64,000 nt of DNA from Paenibacillus ottowii (GTDB lineage: Bacteria; Bacillota; Bacilli; Paenibacillales; Paenibacillaceae): positions 124,001-188,000 of the forward strand of contig NZ_VIJZ01000005.1 in the NCBI RefSeq assembly GCF_006874425.1, read 5' to 3'. Shown piece by piece: positions 36,054 to 45,415 of this stretch (position 1 is its first letter; each line of letters begins with the position of its first letter). The position numbers and the translations under genes were made by a program. A model generated the notes under the pieces. The model searched no databases, was not told the DNA's origin, and saw only the letters and a program-made list of their open reading frames with translations.

Positions 36054-36935
36054 CTATGAATACTGGATGGTATCATTAGTAGCGGTCACCTTACGAATCA
36101 CCCACGTAGCAATCAGGCAGATGAGCAGCAGAGCAAAGGCTGTAGCGCTGCCATATCCGAAATCAAAGCTGCGGAACGCCTGGTGGTACATGTACGAAGC
36201 CATCACTTCACTGGCGCCGTTTGGCCCACCGTCTGTCATGACGTAGATCAGGTCAAAATATTTGAGCGAGCCGACAATGGACAATATGATCGTCACGTTA
36301 ATCACCTCGCGCAGCAGAGGCAATTTGATACGCGTCGCGATCTGCCAAGCACTGGCTCCGTCGATGCGGGCAGCCTCCATCAGCGTTTCGGGAATGTTTT
36401 TCAGCCCGGCATAATAGATCAGGATATAAAAGCCTGCATATTGCCAAATAATCGGGATGAACAAGGCAAGCAGCACCAGCGACGGATTAGCTAGCCACTC
36501 GGGCGGGTTGTGAACTCCGACTGACGTCAGCAAAGAATTTAGCACGCCGTTGGTCGGATGATACATTTTGAGCCACAATTGAGCGATTGCTACAGAGGAC
36601 AGCAGCATGGGAATCAAATAAATTTTCCGCAGCAGGTTCGCTCCCTTGATTTTTCCTGACAAAATCATTGCAACGACCAGATAACCGATCAAGCTAATGC
36701 CTGAAAACAAGGCTAATAGCAGCGAATGCCAGGCACTTTGCCAAAACGCCTTGTCTGTGAACAAATGTTGATAGTTATCCAGCCCTACGAAAGTCATAGC
36801 GCCGATTCCATTCCACTGATTCAGACCGTAATAGCCGGTCAGTACGATGGGCACATAAATCACGGCAAATAACAGCAGCAGGGAAGGCAACACATAGAGA
36901 GCAATGACGAGCTTATTAGACATGACCTTATCCAC
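36054..36935 (-). CDS. Sugar ABC transporter permease, MalF/UgpA-like
   Basis: A 293-residue, six-span inner-membrane subunit with the EAA loop ALKNIPETLMEAARIDGASAWQIATRIKLP. It pairs with the downstream MalG-like permease to form the channel of a CUT1 importer. It follows the binding-protein gene by 26 bases. The substrate is unknown; the neighbouring YesM/YesN pair suggests an oligosaccharide sensed outside the cell. Confidence 0.9.
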   Translation of the reverse strand: MDKVMSNKLVIALYVLPSLLLLFAVIYVPIVLTGYYGLNQWNGIGAMTFVGLDNYQHLFTDKAFWQSAWHSLLLALFSGISLIGYLVVAMILSGKIKGANLLRKIYLIPMLLSSVAIAQLWLKMYHPTNGVLNSLLTSVGVHNPPEWLANPSLVLLALFIPIIWQYAGFYILIYYAGLKNIPETLMEAARIDGASAWQIATRIKLPLLREVINVTIILSIVGSLKYFDLIYVMTDGGPNGASEVMASYMYHQAFRSFDFGYGSATAFALLLICLIATWVIRKVTATNDTIQYS

Positions 36936-36961
36936 GGTCAGACCTCCTCAGGTGGTCAATT

Positions 36962-38302
36962 TCAATTTCCTTTCTCGATGGCAGCCTTATGCTGGTCGGC
37001 AAATTGCTGCGGTGTCACCGCTTTACCAAACAATGCCTGAATCATGTTCAAATGCACTTGCGCCGCATTCGGCTTCATCTGTACATCGGCGAACAATGTA
37101 ATGTTGCTGGCTTGGTTCAGCCCATTCAGCAGATCGACATACAGCTTGGGCAATTTTTCTTTGGAGGTGTCCACTTTCGTCGCTGGAATAACGCCTGCCT
37201 GTGTGACCGATTGCTCTCCCCATTTTTCTACGAAGTATTCAACGAACGCTTTGGCTTCTTCTTTCACTTTAGAATTTTCCGAAACGAACAAGCCGACTCC
37301 CGGGCCTCCTACCCAACTGTTCTCGTTACCCTTGCCGCCTGCAACCATCGGGAATTTAAAGAAGCCGACTTGATCTTTAAACGCTTGCGGGATTTCGGGA
37401 TTAGTCGTAAAATTCGGCAGCTCCCAAGTAGCCATCAAATACATCGCCGCTTTGTCGTTCATAAACTCGGATTTTCCTTCATCATTGGACAAGCCGTTAA
37501 ATCCTTTGTTAAAGGCATTCATATCCACCAGGGTCTGGATTTCGGAGGCCGCCTGGATTAAACCAGGGTCATCGAACGAGCCTGAGCCGTCAATTGCTTT
37601 TTTCAGCGTTTCGCTACCTGCTATACGGTCTGCCAGATACATGTACCAAAGCGAACCCGTCCAGCGGTCTTTATTGCCCAATGCAATCGGTGCAACTCCA
37701 TGATCTACAAGTGTCTTCACCACCTGCTTAAATTCATCAAATGTCGCAGGCACCTTCAAGTTGTATTTTTGGAATATGGCTTTGTTGTAATAAATGGGGG
37801 TTATGTTCAATTCGATTGGAAGCGCATATGTTTTGCCGTTCAGCGCATACGCTTCGGTCGTTCCTGGTACGAATTTGTCTTTCAGCTTGGAAGCTTGCAA
37901 CAGGTCATCCAGCGGCGTAAATAATCCACCTTTAACGTAAGGCTCCATAAAGCCCGCTGCCCAGGTGATGCCGATATCCGGTAATTCATTGGAAGCTGAC
38001 AGCACTTTGAGTTTATTTTTATATTGTTCATTTTCCAGCACTTCCTGCTGTATGACGACATTCGGATGATCCTTTTCGTATTGATCTATAATCTGAGTCA
38101 CAAGCTTACTTTGCTGTGCCGAGCTTCCCTCTGGCCACAGGTGCATCATTTTGAGTGTAACCTTTCCTCCTGCTCCGCTGGAACCACCTTGACCATCCTT
38201 ACCACCACAACCAGACAGCACTAGCATGAATGACAGCAGCAGGGTCAACCCAGCAACCCATTTCCGGTGAGAGCGCTTACGCAAAAAAGACTTATTGGAC
38301 AT
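36962..38302 (-). CDS. Extracellular sugar-binding lipoprotein of ABC transporter
   Basis: A 446-residue protein. The ATG at 38302 follows ACGGAGG; a longer frame upstream has no site. Residues 15-32 form a lipoprotein signal ending LVLSGC (lipidated Cys32). The mature part has the family-1 solute-binding pattern (MMHLWPEGSSAQQSKLVTQI, YALPIELNITPIYYNKAIF, FMNDKAAMYLMATWELPNF). It delivers an oligosaccharide to the two permeases encoded next. A consensus cre site lies 33-46 bases upstream, so carbon catabolite repression by CcpA is likely. Confidence 0.9.
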   Translation of the reverse strand: MSNKSFLRKRSHRKWVAGLTLLLSFMLVLSGCGGKDGQGGSSGAGGKVTLKMMHLWPEGSSAQQSKLVTQIIDQYEKDHPNVVIQQEVLENEQYKNKLKVLSASNELPDIGITWAAGFMEPYVKGGLFTPLDDLLQASKLKDKFVPGTTEAYALNGKTYALPIELNITPIYYNKAIFQKYNLKVPATFDEFKQVVKTLVDHGVAPIALGNKDRWTGSLWYMYLADRIAGSETLKKAIDGSGSFDDPGLIQAASEIQTLVDMNAFNKGFNGLSNDEGKSEFMNDKAAMYLMATWELPNFTTNPEIPQAFKDQVGFFKFPMVAGGKGNENSWVGGPGVGLFVSENSKVKEEAKAFVEYFVEKWGEQSVTQAGVIPATKVDTSKEKLPKLYVDLLNGLNQASNITLFADVQMKPNAAQVHLNMIQALFGKAVTPQQFADQHKAAIEKGN

Positions 38303-38334
38303 CGTTAGACCTCCGTTTGTTGTAATATATTTTT

Positions 38335-38348
38335 TGTAACCGTTATCA
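38335..38348. promoter_or_regulatory. cre site (CcpA) before sugar ABC operon
   Basis: TGTAACCGTTATCA fits every fixed position of the cre consensus TGNAANCGNTNNCA. Confidence 0.65.
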
Positions 38349-38439
38349 TTTGTAAGTTTAGCACTCCATTTTTGCTTCCGACAGGGTACGCTCATTGGGT
38401 ATAATTCCACTTTTATTGGATTGTGAGCATCCGCTACTG

Positions 38440-39240
38440 TCAATCGATATTCTCCGGTCCTGTACGCATCTGCTGTCTATACCGGCTGGGACTGACTCCC
38501 TCGGTCGCTTTGAATACTTTAATAAAATATTTATCTGTCCGGTAGCCTGAGCGCTCGCCGATTTGGGCAATTGTTAACTGAGTATGCAGTAGCAGCTCCT
38601 TGGCTCGTTGAATCCGTAGCCGGTGCAGATATTCGCTAAAGGACAAACCACTTTGCTCCTTAAACAAAACGCTAAAATAGCTCGCATTCAGGTGTGAATG
38701 CGCCGCAGTCTGCGCCATCGTAATGGGCTCGTGAAGATGCTCCGCCATATAGGCAAAGGCTTGCCGTACCGGATCACTAAGCGTAGCTGTTTGGAGGTCA
38801 AGCTCCAGCAGAACAGGGTCAGCCAGCTTGTCCAGCTTCTTGTACCGCTGCCGTTCCTCTTCCAGCTGCAGCGCTTCATTCACCGCATTCAGCAGCTCCT
38901 GCTTATCAATCGGCTTGAGCAAATAATTAACGGCTCCGAGACGAAGCGCCTGCTGGACATAATCAAACTCCGCATATCCCGAGATCACAATGATCGCTGG
39001 TCGATGTGAATCCCGTTCCAGAGAACGGATTAAATCCAGCCCGCTGAATTCCGGCAACCGGACATCTGTAATCAGCAGATGCACCTTCTCTGCTTGCAGC
39101 ATATGTGATGCCTCCAGGCCATTACCTGATGTCATAATCCGGTATTTCCCGGCGGCCCACTGCTCCAGTGTTTGATGTATCCCCTGACGTGTTCTTTGTT
39201 CATCATCTACAATGACAATGGTCTTGGATGAAATGCTCAT
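38440..39240 (-). CDS. YesN-like response regulator with AraC HTH
   Basis: A 266-residue protein. The receiver domain at 1-125 has IVIVDDE, the phosphorylated Asp59 in ITDVRLPEFSG and KPID lysine. The C-terminal AraC-type double HTH (about 165-262) reads LNASYFSVLFKEQSGLSFSEYL and IAQIGERSGYRTDKYFIKVF. It is encoded two bases after the sensor kinase gene and just before the sugar transporter, so it probably activates that transporter when the kinase detects the carbohydrate. Confidence 0.92.
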   Translation of the reverse strand: MSISSKTIVIVDDEQRTRQGIHQTLEQWAAGKYRIMTSGNGLEASHMLQAEKVHLLITDVRLPEFSGLDLIRSLERDSHRPAIIVISGYAEFDYVQQALRLGAVNYLLKPIDKQELLNAVNEALQLEEERQRYKKLDKLADPVLLELDLQTATLSDPVRQAFAYMAEHLHEPITMAQTAAHSHLNASYFSVLFKEQSGLSFSEYLHRLRIQRAKELLLHTQLTIAQIGERSGYRTDKYFIKVFKATEGVSPSRYRQQMRTGPENID

Positions 39241-39242
39241 GC

Positions 39243-41003
39243 CTATCGCCCTCCATATTCATCAGGAATTTCAAAAGTAACCACTGTTCCTTCCTGCACA
39301 GCACTATGGATCAGCACGCCGTCTGTTCGATAAGCTGCGCTGTCATAGTAGAGAGCAAGCCGACGCTGCACATTAACCAGCCCCATACCGGTTCCCTTGC
39401 TCTGGCAGGCAGCCCCCTCCATCAGTGCTGTACGCACAGCTGCAAGTCCCTCCTCTGTCATTCCAGGTCCGTTATCTGTAACCTCAATTTTGGTCCAACC
39501 CAATCTCTCCGAAGGAGTGACTCGAATCTCAACCCGGCCGTTGCCGATACGATTTTCGACGCCATGTAAGATTGCATTTTCAAGAATCGGCTGGATCAAC
39601 AGTTTTGGAAGCGGAATTCTCGCCGCCTCTGACGGCATATGAATTTGCCAGCTCAGGCGTTCACCCAGACGCATCTCCATCAGTTCCAGATAACGACGGA
39701 CTTGTGCCATTTCTTCCCCTAGTGTCACCCAAGAGTCATGATGAGCCGGTTCGATCACATAACGAAACAGCCGCGACATGGACACCATCAGCCCGGCAAG
39801 CTCCTCTTCCCCCTTCTCCTGTAGCGACCAGTTAAAAGCATCCAGTGTATTAAAAAGAAAATGCGGATTAATCTGCGCCTGCAGTGCTTTAAGCTCGGTT
39901 TGGCTTTGCAAAGCCTCCTTTTCACAAATGACGCGGATCAGATCATTGATATCAACAATCATCGTGTTGTACTCTGCGTTTAATTCCCGTAATTCAACTG
40001 CTGCTGCAGGTTCTGGATTCAAGACTAACGCCCCTTCCCGTGAACGGCGCATCGCCTGAATCAACTGACCTATCGGTCTTGTAATCAACGTGGACAGCAT
40101 AAAGGACATGAACAGGAATAATACGGCCCCTAGAGACGCAGAAATAATAAGTGTCGTCCGTAAAACCGTAATTCCGTCTGTGACGACGCTAACCGGAATC
40201 AGGATCAGCAGCGACCAGCCTGTCCGCTCTGACTGCTGAACCGCCTTGACATATTCCCGTTCCCCAATATGAACCGTCTGTGTCTTGCTGTGCAGAATAT
40301 CTAATAAATTGGTTCGATCCATAGGCTCACCCGACAGCAGCTGCCCTCGGCGATCTATAAGCAGCATGGTTTCATTCGCTTCTTCATTAGTTGCTGGTGC
40401 ACCATTCAGCCCAAAATAACTTCGTTCCATGCGGGTAATCAGATATCCGCCGCGTGAAAACCAGCGATCCACCAGGCTCACCTGCCGGATTGCCAGCAGT
40501 GACCGAGGGTCCTCAGGATCTATGCCGATCCAGACCAGCCTGCCTTTCATTTGATTTGCTTCCCGGATGTCCGCCTGTCCGATCCGATCCTCCAGGCTGC
40601 CCTCTCGAATTGGAAACAACATCTTCCCTTCGGCGGTGTACAGCTCCAATGAACCAACACTCGGCATGTAGGCCTGATAGCTATGCATCACTTGCAGTAG
40701 CGATTGGCGCTGTTCGAAAGTCACCTGACTCCCATTGCGTTCCTCCAGCAAAATATGCTGAACAGACGGGTGATTCGCCACCTGCTCGGTCAGGCTGTCC
40801 ATCTGGCCGATTAAAGCATCCAGCCTGCCGCTTGCTTGTACTGCAGTCTGACCAATGTGCCGCTCTGCGCTGTCCTTTAACAAGTGAGAGACATTAAGGT
40901 AAATGAACGCCCCCGCCACACTCATCATAATGAGCATCACCAATATAAAGCCGATAAAAATTTGATTACGCAACGTGTTGAATGGTTGAAACCTTGAACG
41001 CAT
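39243..41003 (-). CDS. YesM-like sensor histidine kinase
   Basis: A 586-residue protein. The N-terminal membrane span (about 14-35), a large extracellular sensor (40-275), a second span (about 280-300), a HAMP domain, then the His_kinase motif INPHFLFNTLDAFNWSL (phosphorylated His) and an ATPase with ILENAILHGVENR and DNGPGM. The extracytoplasmic sensor suggests detection of an oligosaccharide or binding protein. It forms an operon with the YesN-like regulator. A near-consensus cre site lies about 40 bp before the start. Confidence 0.92.
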   Translation of the reverse strand: MRSRFQPFNTLRNQIFIGFILVMLIMMSVAGAFIYLNVSHLLKDSAERHIGQTAVQASGRLDALIGQMDSLTEQVANHPSVQHILLEERNGSQVTFEQRQSLLQVMHSYQAYMPSVGSLELYTAEGKMLFPIREGSLEDRIGQADIREANQMKGRLVWIGIDPEDPRSLLAIRQVSLVDRWFSRGGYLITRMERSYFGLNGAPATNEEANETMLLIDRRGQLLSGEPMDRTNLLDILHSKTQTVHIGEREYVKAVQQSERTGWSLLILIPVSVVTDGITVLRTTLIISASLGAVLFLFMSFMLSTLITRPIGQLIQAMRRSREGALVLNPEPAAAVELRELNAEYNTMIVDINDLIRVICEKEALQSQTELKALQAQINPHFLFNTLDAFNWSLQEKGEEELAGLMVSMSRLFRYVIEPAHHDSWVTLGEEMAQVRRYLELMEMRLGERLSWQIHMPSEAARIPLPKLLIQPILENAILHGVENRIGNGRVEIRVTPSERLGWTKIEVTDNGPGMTEEGLAAVRTALMEGAACQSKGTGMGLVNVQRRLALYYDSAAYRTDGVLIHSAVQEGTVVTFEIPDEYGGR

Positions 41004-41042
41004 ATGCCGTCTCCCCCTGAATCATCGCAGAAAAGCCGATAA

Positions 41043-41056
41043 TGATAACGCTTTCT
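41043..41056. promoter_or_regulatory. Probable cre site before YesM-like gene
   Basis: The minus strand reads AGAAAGCGTTATCA, which fits all but the first fixed base of TGNAANCGNTNNCA. Confidence 0.5.
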
Positions 41057-41440
41057 ATTTTTCTATTCTAGCGCATCGTTCTCCTTTGTTGGCATATTTT
41101 TAGCAGAGTTGGATCAAACGGACAGCTCTCCTTGGAATTATTTCGCTTAATGTATTGGGAAAATAAAGTATTAGACTTCCGATGCGTCCTTAAGCTAACG
41201 AGCAGCCAATGGCTTGAACTATGCGATGGTTATTATTTGTGAGCCGCAAAAAGCTTCTTGTGACGGAATTTACGTCCCAAGAGCTTTTTCACTATTATAC
41301 GGTTAGATGTTAATTCTAAGACGTAATTCCGCCATCATAGCCTCAGCTTGCTGTGGATCTTCATTCAGCAGCTTCCTGTATGTCAGCATCCAATTCAGCG
41401 TTACATAACATAACTGGGTGATTATCTGCACCCTTTTTTA
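41057..41440. other. Intergenic region with one hairpin, no gene
   Basis: AAAAAGCTTCTTG (about 41248-41260) pairs with CAAGAGCTTTTT (about 41278-41289), a likely terminator. No ORF with a start was found. Confidence 0.4.
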
Positions 41441-41490
41441 TTGACATTACTTGGATGATGCATTATTATAAGTATACATATAATAAGTGA
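41441..41490 (+). promoter_or_regulatory. Promoter and MarR-type operator of SRPBCC-marR operon
   Basis: TTGACA (41441-41446), a 17-base spacer and TATTAT (41464-41469). An inverted repeat, TTATTAT...ATAATAA (41463-41486), overlaps the -10, as expected for autorepression by the MarR protein encoded second. Confidence 0.65.
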
Positions 41491-41511
41491 ACTTATAAAG
41501 GAGTTGTGATA

Positions 41512-41919
41512 ATGAAAATTGGGATTAAGATTGCTTTTAATGCACCAAGAGAGAAAATTTGGGAACACTATATTGACAAAGAAAAACGTGCTTTATGGGA
41601 GGAAGACTTAGAAGAGCTTCAATTTGATGGGGAAATAAAAAATGGCACTACTGGGCGAATGAAATTGAAGGACATGCCAGCAATGGAATTTGTTTTATCA
41701 AAGATAGTTGAAAACGAAGTCTATCACGATAAGTATACTATCCCAGACGCAGGTACATTTTATTTTTGCCATGATATCACCGAAGAAGACGGACAACTAT
41801 TTGTAAAACATTCAATTTCTTCTGATGAGGATAATGAAATTGCATTAAATGTTTTGACTCAAATTTTTTCGGATTTCCCAAAAGTATTGTGGAAATTTAA
41901 AGAAGTAGTTGAAGCTTAA
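41512..41919 (+). CDS. SRPBCC (START-like/polyketide cyclase) family protein
   Basis: A 135-residue protein beginning MKIGIKIAFNAPREKIWEHYID, the typical first strand and helix of the START-like fold with a hydrophobic ligand cavity. GGAG lies 8 bases before the ATG; an in-frame GTG at 41506 is too close. Its stop overlaps the ATG of the marR gene by one base. No catalytic residue is evident. It may bind a hydrophobic ligand related to the regulator's signal. Confidence 0.75.
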   Translation: MKIGIKIAFNAPREKIWEHYIDKEKRALWEEDLEELQFDGEIKNGTTGRMKLKDMPAMEFVLSKIVENEVYHDKYTIPDAGTFYFCHDITEEDGQLFVKHSISSDEDNEIALNVLTQIFSDFPKVLWKFKEVVEA

Positions 41920-42362
41920 TGGAATTTAACTCCATGTTTAAGAACAATGCTGATGAATCAACTGGATTGCTGTTTGTTAAAACATATAATAAGTGGCATG
42001 GCAGAATAAAGTCAGCATTAAGCAATTTAGGAATAACCCATCCTCAGTTTGTTGTGTTGAGTACTCTTAATTATTTAAGTCAATTTGAAAAACATATAAC
42101 GCAGGCCAAAATATCGAGTGTTTCAGAAATTGATGTAATGACAGTTTCACAAATGCTCCGTACACTTGAAAAAAATGGACTTGTAAGTAGAAAGCAAAGT
42201 CCTATAGATTCAAGGGCCAATTCCATTGAAATTGTCCAAAAAGGTGTAGAAATTATCAGTAAAGCTGTACCCATTGTTGAATCTATAGATTTAGAGTTCT
42301 TTGGGACATTAGGGCCTGAATTGGCACAGTTTAAAGATTCTCTACGAAAATTGGTTAAATGA
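41919..42362 (+). CDS. MarR-family transcriptional regulator
   Basis: A 147-residue winged-helix protein. The recognition region is AKISSVSEIDVMTVSQMLRTLEKNGLVSRK, then the wing QSPIDSRANSIEIVQKG. It is translationally coupled to the SRPBCC gene (TAATG). It likely represses its own operon through the dyad over the -10 at 41464 and responds to a small aromatic or lipophilic ligand. Confidence 0.88.
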   Translation: MEFNSMFKNNADESTGLLFVKTYNKWHGRIKSALSNLGITHPQFVVLSTLNYLSQFEKHITQAKISSVSEIDVMTVSQMLRTLEKNGLVSRKQSPIDSRANSIEIVQKGVEIISKAVPIVESIDLEFFGTLGPELAQFKDSLRKLVK

Positions 42363-42390
42363 TTATATTTTAAAAACATAATGCTGCAGC

Positions 42391-42428
42391 AAAAGGGCAG
42401 GATACTTTCGAGTATTCCTGTCCTTTTT
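42391..42428 (+). terminator. Terminator of SRPBCC-marR operon
   Basis: AAAAGGGCAGGATACT, a TTCG loop and AGTATTCCTGTCC followed by TTTTT. Confidence 0.85.
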
Positions 42429-42475
42429 AAATATTTACCTTTTATTTATTCGATGAGCCCGAGTTCTTCATATAC

Positions 42476-42741
42476 TGCTCCTGCAGGCTCACGACTGGAT
42501 GGCGTGAACGACGAAGGCATTCCCGTTCAGCGACATTGCCGGCGTCATCGGTTGTCACCTGGATGTGCCTGTAGTCAGCATCCCGCGTGAAGAGGCACAT
42601 GCGATTTTCAGTTTTCTAGGCATGGTCGCGTCACTTGACTTAGCAAGATCAAGTGATGGGACGAAGGAGTTGCTCGGCTGGAAGCCTGTCCAAGATGGAC
42701 TTCTCGCAGATCTGGAGCAAGGACATTATTTCACAAAATAG
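42476..42741 (+). pseudogene. SDR/NAD-dependent epimerase C-terminal remnant
   Basis: The last about 70 codons of an epimerase-like gene: FSDIAGVIGCHLDVPVVSIP, EEAHAIFSFLG, then DGTKELLGWKPVQDGLLADL before a TAG at 42739. Upstream, NDEGIP is present one frame off, so there is a frameshift near 42520 and the NAD-binding half is absent. It is a clear fragment with no start. Confidence 0.7.
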
Positions 42742-43257
42742 CGTTAGATAACTTGTCCTGTAGACTAATAGATAAACCGATTCGGTATTTGGATTACCGG
42801 TATCATTTTGTACTTTTTATGGCCTTATTTGGATCTTACCGAATTTGGTCCTGGATTAGACAGGGCAAGCTATAAACACACAGATCATTAAGCTATCGTA
42901 GGAACGTTAGTTCAATGAAACAGCGACAGTCTAGGACTTTATTTTCTCGTTCTTAGCTGTCGCTGTTTCAATTTCTAAGTCAGTCTAACACTTATTTTAT
43001 GGAGTCTGGCGGTGTTACAATTCGAAAAAACGCGTGAAATAAAGAAATCTAGTCTAATACTTTATTTTCTGCTGACACTTGATAGAGCTACTACCCCCGC
43101 TGTTCCTCCAAGTTTATGTATAGTTTGTTTCTCATTTTTTTCTTCCGAATATTAAAAAGCCTTAACAAAGATATACCCTAATCCTTGTTAAGACTTGGTT
43201 TGCATTAGCAACAGTAATAGCAGTCCTCAGAAATACATCAATGGCAGGGTTCAGGCA
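42742..43257. other. Intergenic region with inverted repeat and short direct repeats
   Basis: TGAAACAGCGACAG (42915-42928) pairs with CTGTCGCTGTTTCA (42957-42970). Three imperfect copies of a CAGTCTA..ACTTTATTTT motif occur at 42928-42947, 42981-43000 and 43051-43070. No gene was found. It may be the debris of a small mobile element next to the SDR fragment. Confidence 0.45.
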
Positions 43258-43701
43258 TTATCTTGTCGATAACGAAGCCCATTTTTGTTCTAGCCACTGA
43301 TCAAATTCAGCACCCTTGTTGCCTTCATAGATATCATAAATATCGACTCTCATCTTACGCAGCTTCTCGCGAAAATCGTTATAGGTATGGTCGGCTGGCA
43401 GACTTTTTTTAATCCGCACCAGGATCTTCGTCAACCCCTTAACAAGCTCACCCTCTTTGCGCACAGGCGGCTGTACATTCTCGCCCCATTCCTGAAGTGT
43501 GCGGTAAGCGGCTTCCTGCACAGCATATACTGTATCATTGTTCAAACGGTGTGTCAGCAAGTCAATCGTTTGCTGGTTTTTCCATGCCCCTAGTTCATTC
43601 ACCGCAGCTAGACGCGTTTTCCAATCGGAGGTGCGGTTTGCAGCTACTTTAAGCTGCTCATATACTTCTGTAAATTCCTGTTGCGTTTCATTGTTTTCCA
43701 A
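43258..43701 (-). CDS. HEAT-repeat domain protein
   Basis: A 147-residue soluble protein. Two alpha-helical HEAT units are seen at about 22-70 (DWKTRLAAVNELGAWKNQQT and DTVYAVQEAAYRTLQEWGE), followed by a basic linker and a C-terminal helix region ending EFDQWLEQKWASL. HEAT repeats mediate protein binding; there is no enzymatic motif. The partner is unknown. A site (AAAAGGATGAGA) lies before the ATG. Confidence 0.75.
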   Translation of the reverse strand: MENNETQQEFTEVYEQLKVAANRTSDWKTRLAAVNELGAWKNQQTIDLLTHRLNNDTVYAVQEAAYRTLQEWGENVQPPVRKEGELVKGLTKILVRIKKSLPADHTYNDFREKLRKMRVDIYDIYEGNKGAEFDQWLEQKWASLSTR

Positions 43702-43926
43702 AATAATCTCATCCTTTTCTAAAAATCACTATATATCTGTTCATCACGATTGCCGTTTGTTAAATATAACATACTTGCAGGTCTTCTTCTAAAAAAGATT
43801 ATCATGAAATGTGTAGGGGAAAACTTAACCTTCCGTTGTTAAAAATCTAATGAGTTCGAACAAAATCTTAAAAATATACGAATTTTATGAACTTGTCTGA
43901 TGGAAGATTTGAACATAAAATGAAAA

Positions 43927-43940
43927 TGTAATCGGTTACA
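43927..43940. promoter_or_regulatory. cre site before cel5 gene
   Basis: TGTAATCGGTTACA fits all fixed positions of TGNAANCGNTNNCA and lies 30 bases before the ATG, so bound CcpA would block transcription. Confidence 0.7.
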
Positions 43941-43970
43941 AATAAATTTAATCAAGGAGGAAGCAGAATT

Positions 43971-45164
43971 ATGAAGAAAAAAGGGTTAAAAAAAACATTT
44001 TTCGTCATTGCCTCCCTCGTCATGGGCTTTACGCTGTATAGCTACAGTCCCCCTTCAGCAGATGCAGCCAGTGTGAAAGGATATTACCACACTCAAGGAA
44101 ACAAGATTGTAGATGAAACCGGGAAAGAAGCTGCATTTAACGGTCTGAACTGGTTCGGTCTGGAAACCCCTAATTACACCTTGCATGGACTGTGGAGCCG
44201 CTCAATGGACGACATGCTGGATCAGGTGAAGAAGGAAGGCTATAATCTCATCCGTCTGCCTTATAGCAATCAGCTATTCGATTCCAGTTCCCGTGCGGAC
44301 AGTATTGATTACTACAAAAATCCTGATCTGGTCGGATTGACCCCGATTCAAATTATGGACAAGCTGATCGAAAAAGCTGGACAACGCGGTATCCAGATTA
44401 TCCTTGACCGTCACCGTCCAGGCTCAGGTGGGCAATCGGAGCTCTGGTATACCTCCCAGTACCCTGAGTCCCGCTGGATTAGTGACTGGAAGATGTTGGC
44501 CGAACGATATAAAAACAATCCTACCGTTATTGGTGCAGATTTACACAACGAGCCACACGGTCAGGCAAGCTGGGGGACAGGCGATGTCTCCACAGACTGG
44601 CGTCTTGCGGCGCAGCGTGCAGGGAATGCCATTCTGTCCGTGAATCCGAATTGGCTGATTCTCGTAGAAGGTGTGGATCACAATGTCAAAGGCAACAACA
44701 GCCAATACTGGTGGGGCGGCAACTTGACAGGTGTAGCTAATTATCCTGTCGTTCTGGACGTACCGAACCGTGTCGTCTATTCTCCACATGACTACGGCCC
44801 TGGTGTGTCTTCACAGCCATGGTTCAACGACTCGACCTTCCCATCCAACCTGCCAGCGATCTGGGATCAAACCTGGGGCTACATCAGCAAGCAAAACATT
44901 GCCCCAGTGCTGGTCGGTGAATTCGGCGGCCGCAATGTTGATTTGTCGTCCCCTGAGGGGAAATGGCAAAATGCGCTTGTTGACTATATCGGTGCCAACA
45001 ACCTGTACTTTACGTATTGGTCCCTCAATCCGAATAGCGGCGACACAGGCGGTCTACTGCTGGATGACTGGACTACCTGGAATCGTCCGAAACAGGACAT
45101 GCTGAGCCGGATTATGAAGCCTGTTCATTTCATAGCAGAGCAAGCAAAAGCAGCCGCCGAATAG
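43971..45164 (+). CDS. Secreted endo-beta-1,4-glucanase, glycoside hydrolase family 5
   Basis: A 397-residue protein with a signal peptide (1-33, cut near ADA-AS). The catalytic acid/base is Glu194 in DLHNEPHG and the nucleophile Glu317 in LVGEFGG. ILDRHRPG, SPHDYGPG and YFTYWSLNPNSGDTGG are conserved barrel strands. Length and sequence match the single-domain GH5 endoglucanase of P. polymyxa; there is no carbohydrate-binding module. AAGGAGG lies 9 bases before the ATG. It hydrolyses internal beta-1,4-glucan bonds outside the cell. A perfect cre match at 43927 indicates catabolite repression. Confidence 0.93.
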   Translation: MKKKGLKKTFFVIASLVMGFTLYSYSPPSADAASVKGYYHTQGNKIVDETGKEAAFNGLNWFGLETPNYTLHGLWSRSMDDMLDQVKKEGYNLIRLPYSNQLFDSSSRADSIDYYKNPDLVGLTPIQIMDKLIEKAGQRGIQIILDRHRPGSGGQSELWYTSQYPESRWISDWKMLAERYKNNPTVIGADLHNEPHGQASWGTGDVSTDWRLAAQRAGNAILSVNPNWLILVEGVDHNVKGNNSQYWWGGNLTGVANYPVVLDVPNRVVYSPHDYGPGVSSQPWFNDSTFPSNLPAIWDQTWGYISKQNIAPVLVGEFGGRNVDLSSPEGKWQNALVDYIGANNLYFTYWSLNPNSGDTGGLLLDDWTTWNRPKQDMLSRIMKPVHFIAEQAKAAAE

Positions 45165-45309
45165 GCATAGGACTTCACTTTGTTTATTCAAAAAGCCGAT
45201 TTTCCTCCTTCAGGTCAGATTATGCTGAGACTATGAAGAGGTGGAGAAACGGTTTTTTTGTTCTTCCAGTTTTACACATTGTAAATCCCACATTGAATGG
45301 GGCATTTTG

Positions 45310-45337
45310 TAAACTAAATCTCTCTTTTAACCGATAA
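45310..45337 (+). promoter_or_regulatory. Sigma-D-like promoter, third copy
   Basis: TAAA (45310-45313), 16 bases, ACCGATAA (45330-45337). The region 45270-45350 is clearly homologous to the upstream sequence of the toxin genes, including the TTTACACATTGTAAAT dyad. Confidence 0.6.
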
Positions 45338-45415
45338 ATACATATGTTGGATTTGAAATTTATTTCGACGCAGGACGCACCATGAACGTAAACTAATCAG
45401 AAAGGAAGTTTGCAA

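Noticed and set aside
36183..36494. Plus-strand ORFs across the ABC transporter genes
   Set aside because: Shadows of the well-supported permease and binding-protein genes.
40454..40897. Plus-strand ORF of 147 codons
   Set aside because: Shadow of the YesM-like kinase sensor domain.
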